A stretch of 61,642 nucleotides of DNA, from NCBI GenBank assembly GCA_946803715.1, contig CAMPET010000010.1, positions 593,587-655,228 of the forward strand, written 5' to 3'. This document shows positions 40,280 to 50,391 of the stretch, piece after piece (within the stretch, counting starts at the first letter, position 1; each line of letters opens with the position of its first letter). The position numbers and the translations under genes were made by a program. The notes under the pieces are model-generated. The model was not told the DNA's origin and did no database searches. It was given only the letters and a program-made list of their open reading frames with translations. The stretch comes from Beroe ovata (taxonomy: Eukaryota > Ctenophora > Nuda > Beroida > Beroidae).

Positions 40280-40760
40280 TCGCGAAAAATATGGCCAAAT
40301 TCTGTTCGGACTTTGGACGTGGACTTGTCTGGCGATGCCAAACCGCTGATGCAAGTCTGGCGATGCTAGACCGCTGATGTGCACACGTTGCGCGCCCCTA
40401 TTCTACTCAGTGAACTGAAAAGTCGTAGAAAGAGATACGCGCAGCGCCGCGCGCGCGGCGTCTTCAGCTAGAGCTCCAGCTAGACTTTTATTAAATCATT
40501 GTGTGAATAAATAGCGCGTTGGCTGTAAAAGAATAATAAATGATAACTCCAGAACTCCTGTCACTCAAGAATTTCATGGCGCGCGCCGCAAATTACTGAT
40601 CTCGCTGTCGCCCGCGCCACGCGCATTGCCAATTGCTGGGCCGCTTCAGCTTCGCGGGTCGCGTCACCTGGGCCTAGCATTGTCGATTAATGACATGATA
40701 GACCCTGTCAAGAATTTCGTTTTGCGCGCGCGGTGCAGACTTATTCGCGGCTTCTGATTT
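40280..40760. repeat. CpG-rich repeat, second locus
   Basis: Related to the 16.1-16.8 kb repeat. The segment ACTCAGTGAACTGAAAAGTCG at about 40403 and the block ATGATAGACCCTGTCAAGAATTTCGTT near 40695 match that family, as does a doubled GTCTGGCGATGC...ACCGCTGATG at 40328-40380. It sits between the divergent CAMK1 and 41.2-kb membrane-protein genes. No coding capacity was seen. Confidence 0.65.
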
Positions 40761-40969
40761 TTTAATTTCCATATGTCACAACTGTTGAGAATGTTCATTG
40801 TTTAGGTGTCAAGATTAAATATGCTATAGATTATTAGATTAGATATCCATTTAGTGGGTGGCCTTTAACAGTCTAAAAGATTGACTAAGTGCTCTCCCTC
40901 AGCACAACATAGAAGCCTCTTTTTATAGAACAAAATATAATTTATGTTAATTGATATTGAGCTGTAAAA

Positions 40970-41085
40970 ATATAATTCAATTCAATTCAATTCAAGAGCT
41001 TCACAGAATTTCAGTAGAGAAATAATGTGTTAATTATAAAATTTCAGAAATTACATCAATGTAAATTCAATTCAATTCAATGTAC
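40970..41085. repeat. AATTC pentanucleotide runs
   Basis: AATTCAATTCAATTCAATTC at about 40975 and a shorter run near 41066 form simple pentamer repeats upstream of the gene that starts at 41235. Confidence 0.85.
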
Positions 41086-41234
41086 TCTGATTTTTTGGTC
41101 AGTGCATGATGCTTCTGATGATTGAAGTGGGTTTTAGTGAGATGGAATCAATAGAATCTAAGCAATATAATTGACTGACATTAAGTTAAGCTTCACCTTG
41201 ACTGAATTGATTTTAATTGCAGGACTGGCTAAAC

Positions 41235-42109
41235 ATGTCTCGCCAGCTCTCAACTGCACTTTCTGATTTGTTGCTGTCTATGACCTGCCTAGTGTCATGC
41301 TATGACATATTTCTGGTGAGTCATTCCAACATTGTTTCAAGAGCATCAAATTAAAATTTCAAGAGCATCAAATTAACATCTATATTGATTATTGAGAAAA
41401 TGTTCATTCACGAAACAATATCCATTTCAGAAAAAGGAAAATGTCTTTGTGATATATGGCTTTATACTTGTTGGCATTGCATCATTTGCTGGGTCAATCA
41501 GATTTTTAGGAGCTGAGTCCATGAAAGACCTCCACAAAAGCTTGTCTATCCATGCTGGTGCTGTTGGTGTTCCATGGCTCTTACTTCTGTACGCCTCAAT
41601 ACAACTCAACCAAGGATTAAAGATGTCTCTTGTGTCTCCTGGATGGGATATTCTTGTAATTCTTGGAATGCATGTCTGTACAACACAGGTATGTAATAAG
41701 ACCAAGATTGATTGTAAATTGAAAAAAAAAATTATCAGTATACATAAGAGATGAGGTACTTCAAATGGCTCTTGGTTCAATTATAATTTGTCCCAGTATG
41801 AGAATACGAGACAATTGTTGATTCCTGCAACTCTTATTGGGCTCATTTATTCTGCCATCATATACAGCAACAAAAGCTACCTTTTAGCTGGTATATTCCT
41901 TCTCCTTTCTGGTGCATTTGGGGCTTCTGGTGAGTTGCACACTTGATGTATGTATCATGTATTTCCTTTCCATTTTCAGGTATTAGAATTTGAATTCTAT
42001 GTCTCTCTCAGGTAAAATTGGTCCAATCTTCCGTGTTGATCTGTTTCATCTGGCACTCTGTGGTGTGATTTACTCCCTGAGAAGTGGAGTTTTGGACATT
42101 ATTCCATAA
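41235..42109 (+). CDS. Small multipass membrane protein, family not recognised
   Basis: Four coding exons (41235-41315, 41431-41688, 41797-41929, 42012-42109) are GT-AG and in phase, giving 189 residues. The start ATG follows a TGCAG acceptor by 13 bases. The protein is very hydrophobic: about six or seven possible membrane helices (for example LLLSMTCLVSCYDIFL, VFVIYGFILVGIASFAG, GVPWLLLLYASI, LLIPATLIGLIYSAIIY and LLAGIFLLLSGAFGA) and short loops. There is no cleavable signal peptide, no catalytic motif and no long soluble domain. I do not recognise the family, so no function is offered. Exons 3 and 4 occur again 1500 bp downstream at 43297-43429 and 43512-43609, beyond a contig join. Confidence 0.85.
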
Positions 42110-42565
42110 GCAGGAAACTCCCGTCACGCTGACCCTCAATCATCAACCTCACCAAATGCTCCTTAAAAGAAGTTGAACATTGGTTTCCTTCTCATTTTAT
42201 GTTTGAATTATCGCAAGCCTCATGCGTGTTTTGGAGAGCTGCAACTAGAATATTAAATTTAGTTTGTTTATGTCTTGAAGACTGATATAATAATTAATAT
42301 TAGGTATAGGAATATGCAAGTTGCACGTATTGCGATTCGCATGGAATATAGAATTCATTTGATGAATTTTCAATGTTTAATGTATATGGCGTCATTTTGT
42401 TATTGATTAAAATGTGATCGTTACGAGTTGAGTTGTATTTTGAATAATTCGTAACCCAGAGCTTGATGATTACTGAATGTTCAATAAACTCACTTGTGAT
42501 GATAACCTTTTGCCTATTGTCCATGGACCATTCATTTAATGTTGATTTACCTATGTTGTCCTAGA

Positions 42566-43189
42566 ATGGAATCAGATGGTTTCACCCTCGTCAAAAAATC
42601 AAGAAAAAGGCGTAATATCAAGTTTTATAAAGACTGTAGATATGACGTTTCCGACTGTGCTGATATGACATCAATCAACCTTAACAAGATGATTAAGACT
42701 GTTATAGCCAGTGGTATGTGAGATTTTCGGAAATGTTTTTCCTTATTATGTTTTGAGAGCAGTTTAGCGCCCTCTCTCACCAGTAGCTCATATAAATTTT
42801 CAGATAGTAGTTTCTGTGACAAAATAGCAACAGTGATATCAGAGGAATGTATCTCAGAGATCGTGTGCTATGGTATAGGACGAATATCGTCATGCAAAAT
42901 AGCACTTTATCAACTTGCAACGCTGATAGCACTCGCTCAGGCTTGCTCCAATGTTGAAAAGTATGTCACATATGCTTACCCTTTATCTAGAAGTCAAGGA
43001 ATATCAATCTAGACATACGCGTGCCTTGTAGTTTCCATATTGTACTATTTTCAGTGTGTATCTGTTCGACCCTGTACTCGATACCACAGAACGGACCCTG
43101 ATATCAGAACACATCTCTATCCTTCCACAGAATGATATGTGTAATAGGAGAGTAAAGTGTAACACACTTTTCTACATGATACACAGTAG
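42566..43189 (+). pseudogene. Truncated duplicate of the SRR1-like gene (likely assembly duplicate)
   Basis: Three exons (42566-42713, 42804-42960, 43055-43189) equal exons 1-3 of the complete SRR1-like gene at 44052-45300, with a few substitutions and the same splice phases. The copy stops two bases before the single n at 43191, in the middle of what should be the exon 3 donor. The frame is intact as far as it goes, so this is probably the other allele cut by a contig end and not a decayed gene. Confidence 0.8.
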
Positions 43190-43191
43190 GN

Positions 43192-43609
43192 TGTAATAAG
43201 ACCAAGATTGATTGTAAATTGAAAAAAAAAAATATCAGTATACATAAGAGATGAGGTACTTCAAATGGCTCTTGGTTCAATTATAATTTGTCCCAGTATG
43301 AGAATACGAGACAATTGTTGATTCCTGCAACTCTTATTGGGCTCATTTATTCTGCCATCATATACAGCAACAAAAGCTACCTTTTAGCTGGTATATTCCT
43401 TCTCCTTTCTGGTGCATTTGGGGCTTCTGGTGAGTTGCACACTTGATGTATGTATCATGTATTTCCTTTCCATTTTCAGGTATTAGAATTTGAATTCTAT
43501 GTCTCTCTCAGGTAAAATTGGTCCAATCTTCCGTGTTGATCTGTTTCATCTGGCACTCTGTGGTGTGATTTACTCCCTAAGAAGTGGAGTTTTGGACATT
43601 ATTCCATAA
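43192..43609 (+). pseudogene. Second copy of exons 3-4 of the 189-aa membrane protein
   Basis: The sequence from 43192 repeats that from 41692 at a constant 1500-bp offset. It includes exon 3 (43297-43429) and exon 4 (43512-43609, silent CTG to CTA change near the end). Exons 1-2 are missing because the copy begins at the contig join. On its own it could not be expressed; it is best read as a haplotype duplicate. Confidence 0.8.
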
Positions 43610-44051
43610 GCAGGAAATTCCCGTCACGCTGACCCTCAATCATCAACCTCACCAAATGCTCCTTAAAAGAAGTTGAACATTGGTTTCCTTCTCATTTTAT
43701 GTTTGAATTATCGCAAGCCTCATGCGTGTTTTGGAGAGCTGCAACTAGAATATTAAATTTAGTTTGTTTATGTCTTGAAGACTGATATAATAATTAATAT
43801 TAGGTATAGGAATATGCAAGTTGCACGTATTGCGATTCGCATGGAATATAGAATTCATTTGATGAATTTTCAATGTTTAATGTATATGGCGTTATTTTGT
43901 TATTGATTAAAATGTGATCGTTACGAGTTGAGTTGTATTTTGAATAATTCGTAACCCAGAGCTTGATGATTACTGAATGTTCAATAGACTCACTTGTGCC
44001 TATTGTCCATGGACCATTCATTTAATGTTGATTTACCTATGTTGTCCTAGA

Positions 44052-45300
44052 ATGGAATCAGATGGTTTCACCCTCGTCAAAAGATCAAGAAAAAGACGTT
44101 ATATGAAGTTAAATAAAGACTGTAGATATGACGTTTCCGACTGTGCTGATATGACATCAATCAACCTTAACAAGATGATTAAGACTGTTATAGCCAGTGG
44201 TATGTGAGATTTTCGGAAATGTTTTTCCTTATTATGTTTTGAGAGCAGTTTAGCGCCCTCTCTCACCAGTAGCTCATATAAATTTTCAGATAGTAGTTTC
44301 TGTGACAAAATAGCAACAGTGATATCAGAGGAATGTATCTCAGAGATCGTGTGCTATGGTATAGGACGGATATCTTCATGCAAAATAGCACTTTATCAAC
44401 TTTCAACGCTAATAGCACTCGCTCAGGCTTGCTCCAATGTTGAAAAGTATGTCACATATGCTTACCCTTAATATCTAGAAGTCAAGGAATATCAATCTAG
44501 ACATACGCGAGCCTTGTAGTTTTCATATTGTAATATTTTCAGTGTGTATCTGTTCGACCCTGTACTCGATACCACAGAACGGACCCTGATATCAGAACAC
44601 ATCTCTATCCTTCCACAGAATGATATGTGTAATAGGAGAGTAAAGTGTAACACACTTTTCTACATGATACACAGTAGGTTAATCTCCATATTTCTATTCA
44701 GATAAGTAGTATAGGTTGTTCTTTGGTTCTCTGATTGATTTTCTAGTCATCGAATTTTAGGACTCTCCCGCGTAGTCATTGATATTTTGATTTTTCAGTA
44801 AACGGATGTATGACAATGTATTAAAGAGTAACTGGGACCAATTGGATCGCTGTACGATTCTCGGCAACTCATTCCAATCATATCTTCTCCATAACTTGGA
44901 CAGTGTTCTTGAACGTCAAGTGAGTTGCATGATCTCCCTCTCTCTATGCAAAACCTACACCTGATTTGTGCTTTAATTTGATAACTGGAGCTCAAATTTC
45001 TTAGAAATTAACATCACCGGTTTATATGTATCTGGTCGTTGATTAGCATCAGATTCTCGATGAAGTGTTGGAAATGTATTCATGTTTCAGGTGCCTCATG
45101 TTTACCACAGCTCTAAACATAGCACGGAGATTGAACTGCCGCCCTTCACCGGTTATCCCAATGTTTTCAACGATACTGTCATCACCACCAACTTTAGCCT
45201 GCCCCGTGATATTGTGGAGCAGGGTGAAATGGAAGTGGATATCATGGGCGATGGAATGGAGATTATTGACGGGGATAACTTTGCAAAGGAGACCCCTTGA
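44052..45300 (+). CDS. SRRD: SRR1-like protein (SRRD orthologue)
   Basis: Five exons (44052-44199, 44290-44446, 44543-44677, 44799-44919, 45091-45300) are in phase and give 256 residues. The SRR1 domain is visible as EIVCYGIGRISSCKIALYQL, followed by VYLFDPVLDTTERTLISE, LFYMIHSKRMYDNVLKSNW and the TILGNSFQSY segment. This order matches SRRD. The family is named after Arabidopsis SRR1, which acts in phytochrome B signalling and the circadian clock; animal SRRD has been linked to heme biosynthesis, but its biochemistry is unsettled. The acidic C-terminal tail has the VFNDTVIT motif common to SRRD. The start follows a CCTAG acceptor by one base. A polyadenylation signal AATAAA lies about 55 bp after the stop. 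The gene converges with the glucosyltransferase gene, whose stop is only 180 bp away. Confidence 0.9.
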
Positions 45301-45477
45301 ACATTTTGTCACGATTCTGACCCATTGAAAGATTCTGTGTTTTGACAAATACGTCAAATAAAATGAGTATTTAATACAATCTTAGTTATAATCTGAAATT
45401 GATTTATCACAACACTTCTCAATCTTTCGTTAATCACCACCCATTACCGCTATACACGTATTCACTCAACCACAATG

Positions 45478-47324
45478 TCAAAGTTCGTGCTTGTTTGCCA
45501 AATTATACGGACATTTCCCGCAAACTCTCTTCGTACTCAACTCCCTCATCCCCTCCCTTACTTCCACTGTCCCTCTCTGTTTCTCTGCGTATTTGTTGAG
45601 TAGCCGGTACGCATAGCAGTACACAGCTGCCGGCTGTAGCTCCGTTTTCACGAAGTGGCGCGCGTTCTCTGATATGATGTGGGCGAGATGGTCGTTGTCA
45701 GTAGCCCAGTTTATACGTTGTATAAGGTTGTTGAGGTTGTGGTTGAAGGGGATGTAATGAACCCAGGGTTCTATATCTGCGTAGAAGTGCTCGTAGAAGA
45801 ATGAATCCTGGAAAAATGTGGGTTTCATTTTGAGAGTGAAGCGAATCATGCTATAGATCAAGGGAGATGAAATAGAATTCTCGTGAAGGTAGTATCATTG
45901 AGTTACCTGTTTGAACAAAACAGTCGGGGCAGCCAGTAAGAAAGGCACTCTATAAGCAGCCACCATACCGTCCACAGATATCTGGTACTTGTATTCGAAG
46001 AAATCATTGAAAGGTATCTTGGGGACCACATCACCGTATACAGACGGGACATGCTTGAAAAACAGAGCTTCAGTCAGCTTTGCATCTATCTTATCGGGAT
46101 AGGTTTTGGAAAGCCTGCACAGATCCAGTCGTTGTTCCCTCGAGTCTCGTCCTCTCCAAAACCCAATTGGGATTTTCTCATTCCAATCCCCTCCGACCTT
46201 GCCCTGCAGTTGCTGGATGTCCCGTTCAGCGTTGTTCATTGAACGGAGGATGGACTCTGTTAGTTCATACGAGGGAAATGCTATGTCTGCCGTCTCACGG
46301 GAACCTCCAAATGAGAGAATGGGCATCGGGTTGACTTTGCTCTTCTCTATGGGACTATCCCTGAGATTCATCACAAACTCGATGTCGGGGAGGTGAACTT
46401 TAGCCATGAGGGAGAGGAGCATGTCCTCGAACTTCCTGTTCAATCCGGACTGTTCGCCTGTGTGAACGTGGTAGTCGGAGGTGACAGTGAGCGGGGAGCT
46501 GTTCGCATGCAGATGAAATATCTTTCCTTGATCAAGTAGAACGTTGGTTAAAACAAAATACTGCGTTTCTTGGTCTTACCTATGAGTTTGCTGTAAAGTC
46601 GATTATCCTTGATTACATAGTGCCCGATGTGGTAGTGACCTTCAAACTTCTTTTTAGCTTGATGCTCCAAGTCCACAGGATAGATATTGTTAAAGTTCTC
46701 CAAATCTAAATCTATCTAAATGAGAAAAAGTTAGCTTCATCTGCATTTTGAAGTCGGCCCGTTACTAAAGATTCATGAAACCTTTCATACCTGTGTATAG
46801 TTTGATTTGCACTGCATCATCTGTGCCCACTTAGCACTTTCAGGCTCACTACACGCACACCCCTCATGATAGATTGGGCCCGGGAGTCTGTAAGGGGACC
46901 CTGCTACATGACCTCCATTCTTCACATTGACTTCCACAACCAGCTCATCAACCTCTTCGAATAACCTAAACCTGGCAAGGTATGTCCCGTCTTCCCTGTC
47001 AATTACATCCGACCACGCCCTAACTTTACTTGATCCACCGTCTTTCTTCACTGCAATCCTGAATATATTCCCAAGAGACACTGTAAAGTTCTGCCCCATT
47101 GAGTCCACTGCTTGGATTGTGAAATACCGAACAGGCATGTGGAAATTAGGGTCCAGTCCCGGGCCCCACACCTTGGTTTTCTCTGTACAGAGTTTGCGAG
47201 CTGATCCAGCTTGATCGTGTAGGGCGAGGCTTGGTTCACCTCCAGATAGCGAGATATCCAGTGTTATCTCTGTAGCTAGAGTCTGTGTTATCAGACATAG
47301 GAAGAGAAGGTGGTGGATAGCCAT
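45478..47324 (-). CDS. POGLUT2: Protein O-glucosyltransferase 2/3 (KDEL-motif-containing, CAP10 domain)
   Basis: Four minus-strand exons (47324-46791, 46715-46580, 46526-45907, 45807-45478) are in phase and give 539 residues (human POGLUT2 has about 500). The N-terminus is a signal peptide (MAIHHLLFLCLITQTLAT). Residues 25-140 form a filamin-type Ig domain (VWGPGLDPNFHMPVRYFTI, DREDGTYLARFRLFEEV), as in KDELC1/2. Next is the CAP10 glycosyltransferase domain: the putative catalytic base Asp in NLRDSP (about 280), IGFWRGRDSREQRLDLC, and YKYQISVDGMVAAYRVPFLL. The protein ends KHEL, a plausible KDEL-type ER retrieval signal. Vertebrate POGLUT2/3 add O-glucose to EGF repeats of Notch and fibrillins in the ER. 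POGLUT2 versus POGLUT3 cannot be decided; this may be the pre-duplication gene. Confidence 0.92.
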
Positions 47325-47754
47325 TGAGGAGAGGTTAGCCTGGTTTCGGAGTTGGTGAGCAGGCTGTCAACAAAATGTTATCTAACAGATGGTTATCAGA
47401 TAGCTACAAGTAACAGAGGTTTCAGGTATTAGGCTAAGAATGTTATTTTGTCAATGCGAAAATGTGTGCAGAAATAGTGACGACCTTCTCGCGTCTTTAC
47501 TCTAGCATATTCGAGACAACATCTACTACCAGCGATCATGATACATAGCTTATTTTGATAGATGCCTCTGTGCTGAAGCACAGCTCTCAACAATACAAGA
47601 ATTGGTAGCATGCATAATTCGACAAAATACTCATAATGTACGCAAAACTACCTGTTAATCTACTACTGCTAGTACACGTAATAGAGCGGTAGATCCAGAA
47701 TAGGAACTGTACTACGTTTCGTCCACGTCATCCCTACTCTGCCTGAATCCTGTG

Positions 47755-47987
47755 AGGCACACACACACTGGTTTGTGTGTGTGTGTGGCATGTGTGTCAT
47801 GTGTGTGTGTGTGTTTGTGTGTGTACTGTGTGTGCGTGTGTCTTTGTGTGTGTGTGTGTGTGTGTACTGTGTGTCTTTGTGTGTGTACTGTATGTATGTG
47901 TCATGTGTTTGTGTGTGTTTGTGTGTGTGTGTACTGTGTGTGTGTTTGTGTTTGTGTGTGTGTGTTTGTGTGTCACACACACATACA

Positions 47988-48020
<33 letters not shown>
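47755..48020. repeat. Long (TG)n to (CA)n self-complementary microsatellite
   Basis: About 200 bp of interrupted (TG)n switches without a gap at about 47972 to (CA)n (TGTGTGTCACACACACATAC), so the strand can fold back on itself. It lies between the divergent glucosyltransferase and TMEM223-like genes. A (CT)n tract follows at 48048-48090. Confidence 0.95.
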
Positions 48021-48021
<1 letters not shown>

Positions 48022-48335
48022 ATTATACACCACATATACTGTACATAGTGCTCTCTCTCTCCCTCTCTCTCTCGCTCTCTCTCCCACTCTCTTCGTGCAA
48101 TGGGTTCATTAGATGTGTACACTCCATGTACACTCCATGTACAACTGTTAAATAGTTTAACATAATCATTCACACTTTAGGCACCTAATCGGCATTGTAC
48201 AATGTACATTGTACATAGTACTTTGTACACTTTACACGGCTATTGTCATCCAATATCGTGTGACACGAAATCGGAATAAAATTCTTATTCCTATCGGTTT
48301 GTTATCTCGAGTCAATCTCTGAATTCCCCGATAGA

Positions 48336-49380
48336 ATGCTCCATACTTTGTGCCCTAGAGGTGTCCTTATTCAAGCAAAACTTAGGAGCAAGCTCATTTC
48401 AAGATGTCTGTCTCAAAGTCAGCAGATCAAAGGTATCACTTCCATCTAATCGATACCTTATAACTGAGGTTATCAGCATTCGCTGAAAATTAAGGGTTTA
48501 TTCCCAAATACTTTGCTTCCAGCACAAGCTCCACCGAAATCCAAGCCATCGAAAAAAGAAACTGATGAGAAGAAGATAGTCCTATTCGAGAGGAAGCGAA
48601 ATTACTGGATATTATTCAGAGGTGCTGCAACGACAATGTGGGTTGTAGGTTGGTTGCTGGTCTCATACCTACCCGTGATGTGATTGGGAGTGTTAAATTT
48701 TCTCTGCTAGATTTGAAAAATCAATTATTTCGTGATATTCAGGTTTACCGCTAGCAGCTAATTTCATTCATTTGGGCTGGAAGTTTGCCATTCCTAAGTT
48801 CATGTTGGCAGGGGCTTTTCTTTTCTTCGGAGGTTGGTTTTCAGCAACCGTCCTCATTATGAACAAGCAGGTAAATGGAACTTCACCTAGCAGATCCCTA
48901 TCAAGTGCCTCATGCAACCTAGCATTCAAAAGCCCTATTCAGTCGTCGTTTCGTCATAGCTTTCATATTACTGTAGAATCTCACCTCAATTTTTTACACC
49001 GGAATTCCTGAACAGGTAAGATTGATGGAGTACCAGCCCTCTCAGAAAAAACTCCTCATCACGACTATAGGGAAGTTTGGTCAGCCAGTTGTAGCAAAAT
49101 ACAAGGTCGGTGAAGCACTCTACGACGATTCAGTGACAAAAAAGAAACGTGAGTTTGATTCTTTTTCTTGGTTAAAGTGACGAACAGAGAATTAAATACC
49201 TAGGTATAACATATCATATACCAACTTAATAATATGATCAACATTTAACGATCATTCTATCCAGGAATTTACATTAAAGTCCTCAACCAAGACTATGTGC
49301 TGCAACATAACAAGGGAAACTTGTACAATCAGGACCTAATGTGGAAATTGCTGGGAAGAACTGATTTTGATGAAGAGTGA
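48336..49380 (+). CDS. TMEM223: TMEM223-like mitochondrial membrane protein
   Basis: Five exons (48336-48432, 48523-48648, 48743-48870, 49016-49148, 49265-49380) are in phase and give 199 residues, about the length of human TMEM223. The N-terminus is basic and hydrophobic with no acidic residue for about 45 residues, consistent with a mitochondrial presequence. The motif IVLFERKRNYW precedes a first helix (LFRGAATTMWVVGLPLAANF), a short loop and a second helix (LAGAFLFFGGWFSATVLIM). The tail has QKKLLITTIGKFG and HNKGNLYNQDLMWKLLG. The order and motifs fit TMEM223, an inner-membrane factor in cytochrome c oxidase assembly. The exon 2 donor is a choice: 48648 gives a full first helix, while 48621 is in the same phase but shorter. 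Three other genes of this architecture follow on the same strand. Confidence 0.75.
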
Positions 49381-49550
49381 CGATTTTTAAGAAATTATTC
49401 TTGTTTGTGATCAGTTTATTAAATTGTGGTTGTAAATAATTTTCAGTCGACAGTCACTTTGATTTTTAAGTATTGATTTACTGCAATTGAATTGCATACA
49501 TATCACATAGTACTTAATCATGATTCTTAAAACCCCCTAACCTAGTTGTC

Positions 49551-50084
49551 ATGGTTACAGTTCGAGGTAAACAGAGGAACAAACGACGTGGACGAATAAG
49601 TAAGACAAATTACGGAAAAATTCGAAAGAAGGAACACAACAAGAAGCACAAAGTTGTGATCGGGAATGAATTGATACGAGCAAATTGGGACAAAACAAAA
49701 ACTATCAAGGAGAACTTTTCCGATTTGGGCCTTGTTGCAGATCCTAACTCTGCATATCGAACGACTCACCACAAAAAAGTGAGATCTGGTGAAATGGAGG
49801 TCGAGATTGCAGACATTGCAGATTATAAGAAGGAGTCAAGTGAAGTGGTGATGAAGCTGGAGGAACAAGCAAAGGAAACTGCTCCTGCTCTGAGACACTT
49901 TTCACCGGCTGAGTCAGGTTTATGGGATGGCTTACTTACAGATCATGGAACAGATTACAAAGCCATGGCAAGAGATAAACGGAATACACATCAGCACACT
50001 CCGAAACAGATCAAGCGAAAAATAGAACTCTATCTTCAGTTCAAAAACTCAGATGTCAAAACAAAAATGGGCTGCGTGGGATGA
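49551..50084 (+). CDS. NOP16: Nucleolar protein 16
   Basis: A single uninterrupted exon of 177 residues. The very basic N-terminus (VRGKQRNKRRGRISKTNYGK, then KIRKKEHNKKHKVV), the LIRANWDKTKTIKENFSDLG segment and the C-terminal QHTPKQIKRKIELYLQF helix are the signature of NOP16, a nucleolar factor for 60S ribosomal subunit biogenesis. It begins only 170 bp after the TMEM223-like stop codon. A CCTAG acceptor-like site lies six bases before the ATG, so an upstream non-coding exon is possible. The lack of introns in the coding region contrasts with most neighbours. Confidence 0.9.
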   Translation: MVTVRGKQRNKRRGRISKTNYGKIRKKEHNKKHKVVIGNELIRANWDKTKTIKENFSDLGLVADPNSAYRTTHHKKVRSGEMEVEIADIADYKKESSEVVMKLEEQAKETAPALRHFSPAESGLWDGLLTDHGTDYKAMARDKRNTHQHTPKQIKRKIELYLQFKNSDVKTKMGCVG

Positions 50085-50391
50085 GATTCGTTGACTATAT
50101 GTTTTTATCAGTGAAGTTTCGACATCGATTTGCTCCATTTTTATCATCTTAATCTCTTCTCATTGATTGTTAGTCCGTAAGAGCATGAAGGTGATATCTT
50201 TCTTCTTTACAACTTTACAATAAGCATTATGTGACTCAACCACCTTGGTCACCTTATAACTTTATAGATAGGTCCCCAATTTCCATCCTGTAAAGTGGAT
50301 CGCTTTTCTTTCTGTCAATACTTTTCAGAAAGATGGTAACTAGAAATTAACTCCTGTAAAATCGTGTAGGACCAAGTCAGAGAGAGAGACA

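Noticed and set aside
47669-48173. Overlapping long Cys/Val/His/Thr frames
   Set aside because: Translations of the (TG)n/(CA)n microsatellite in several frames.
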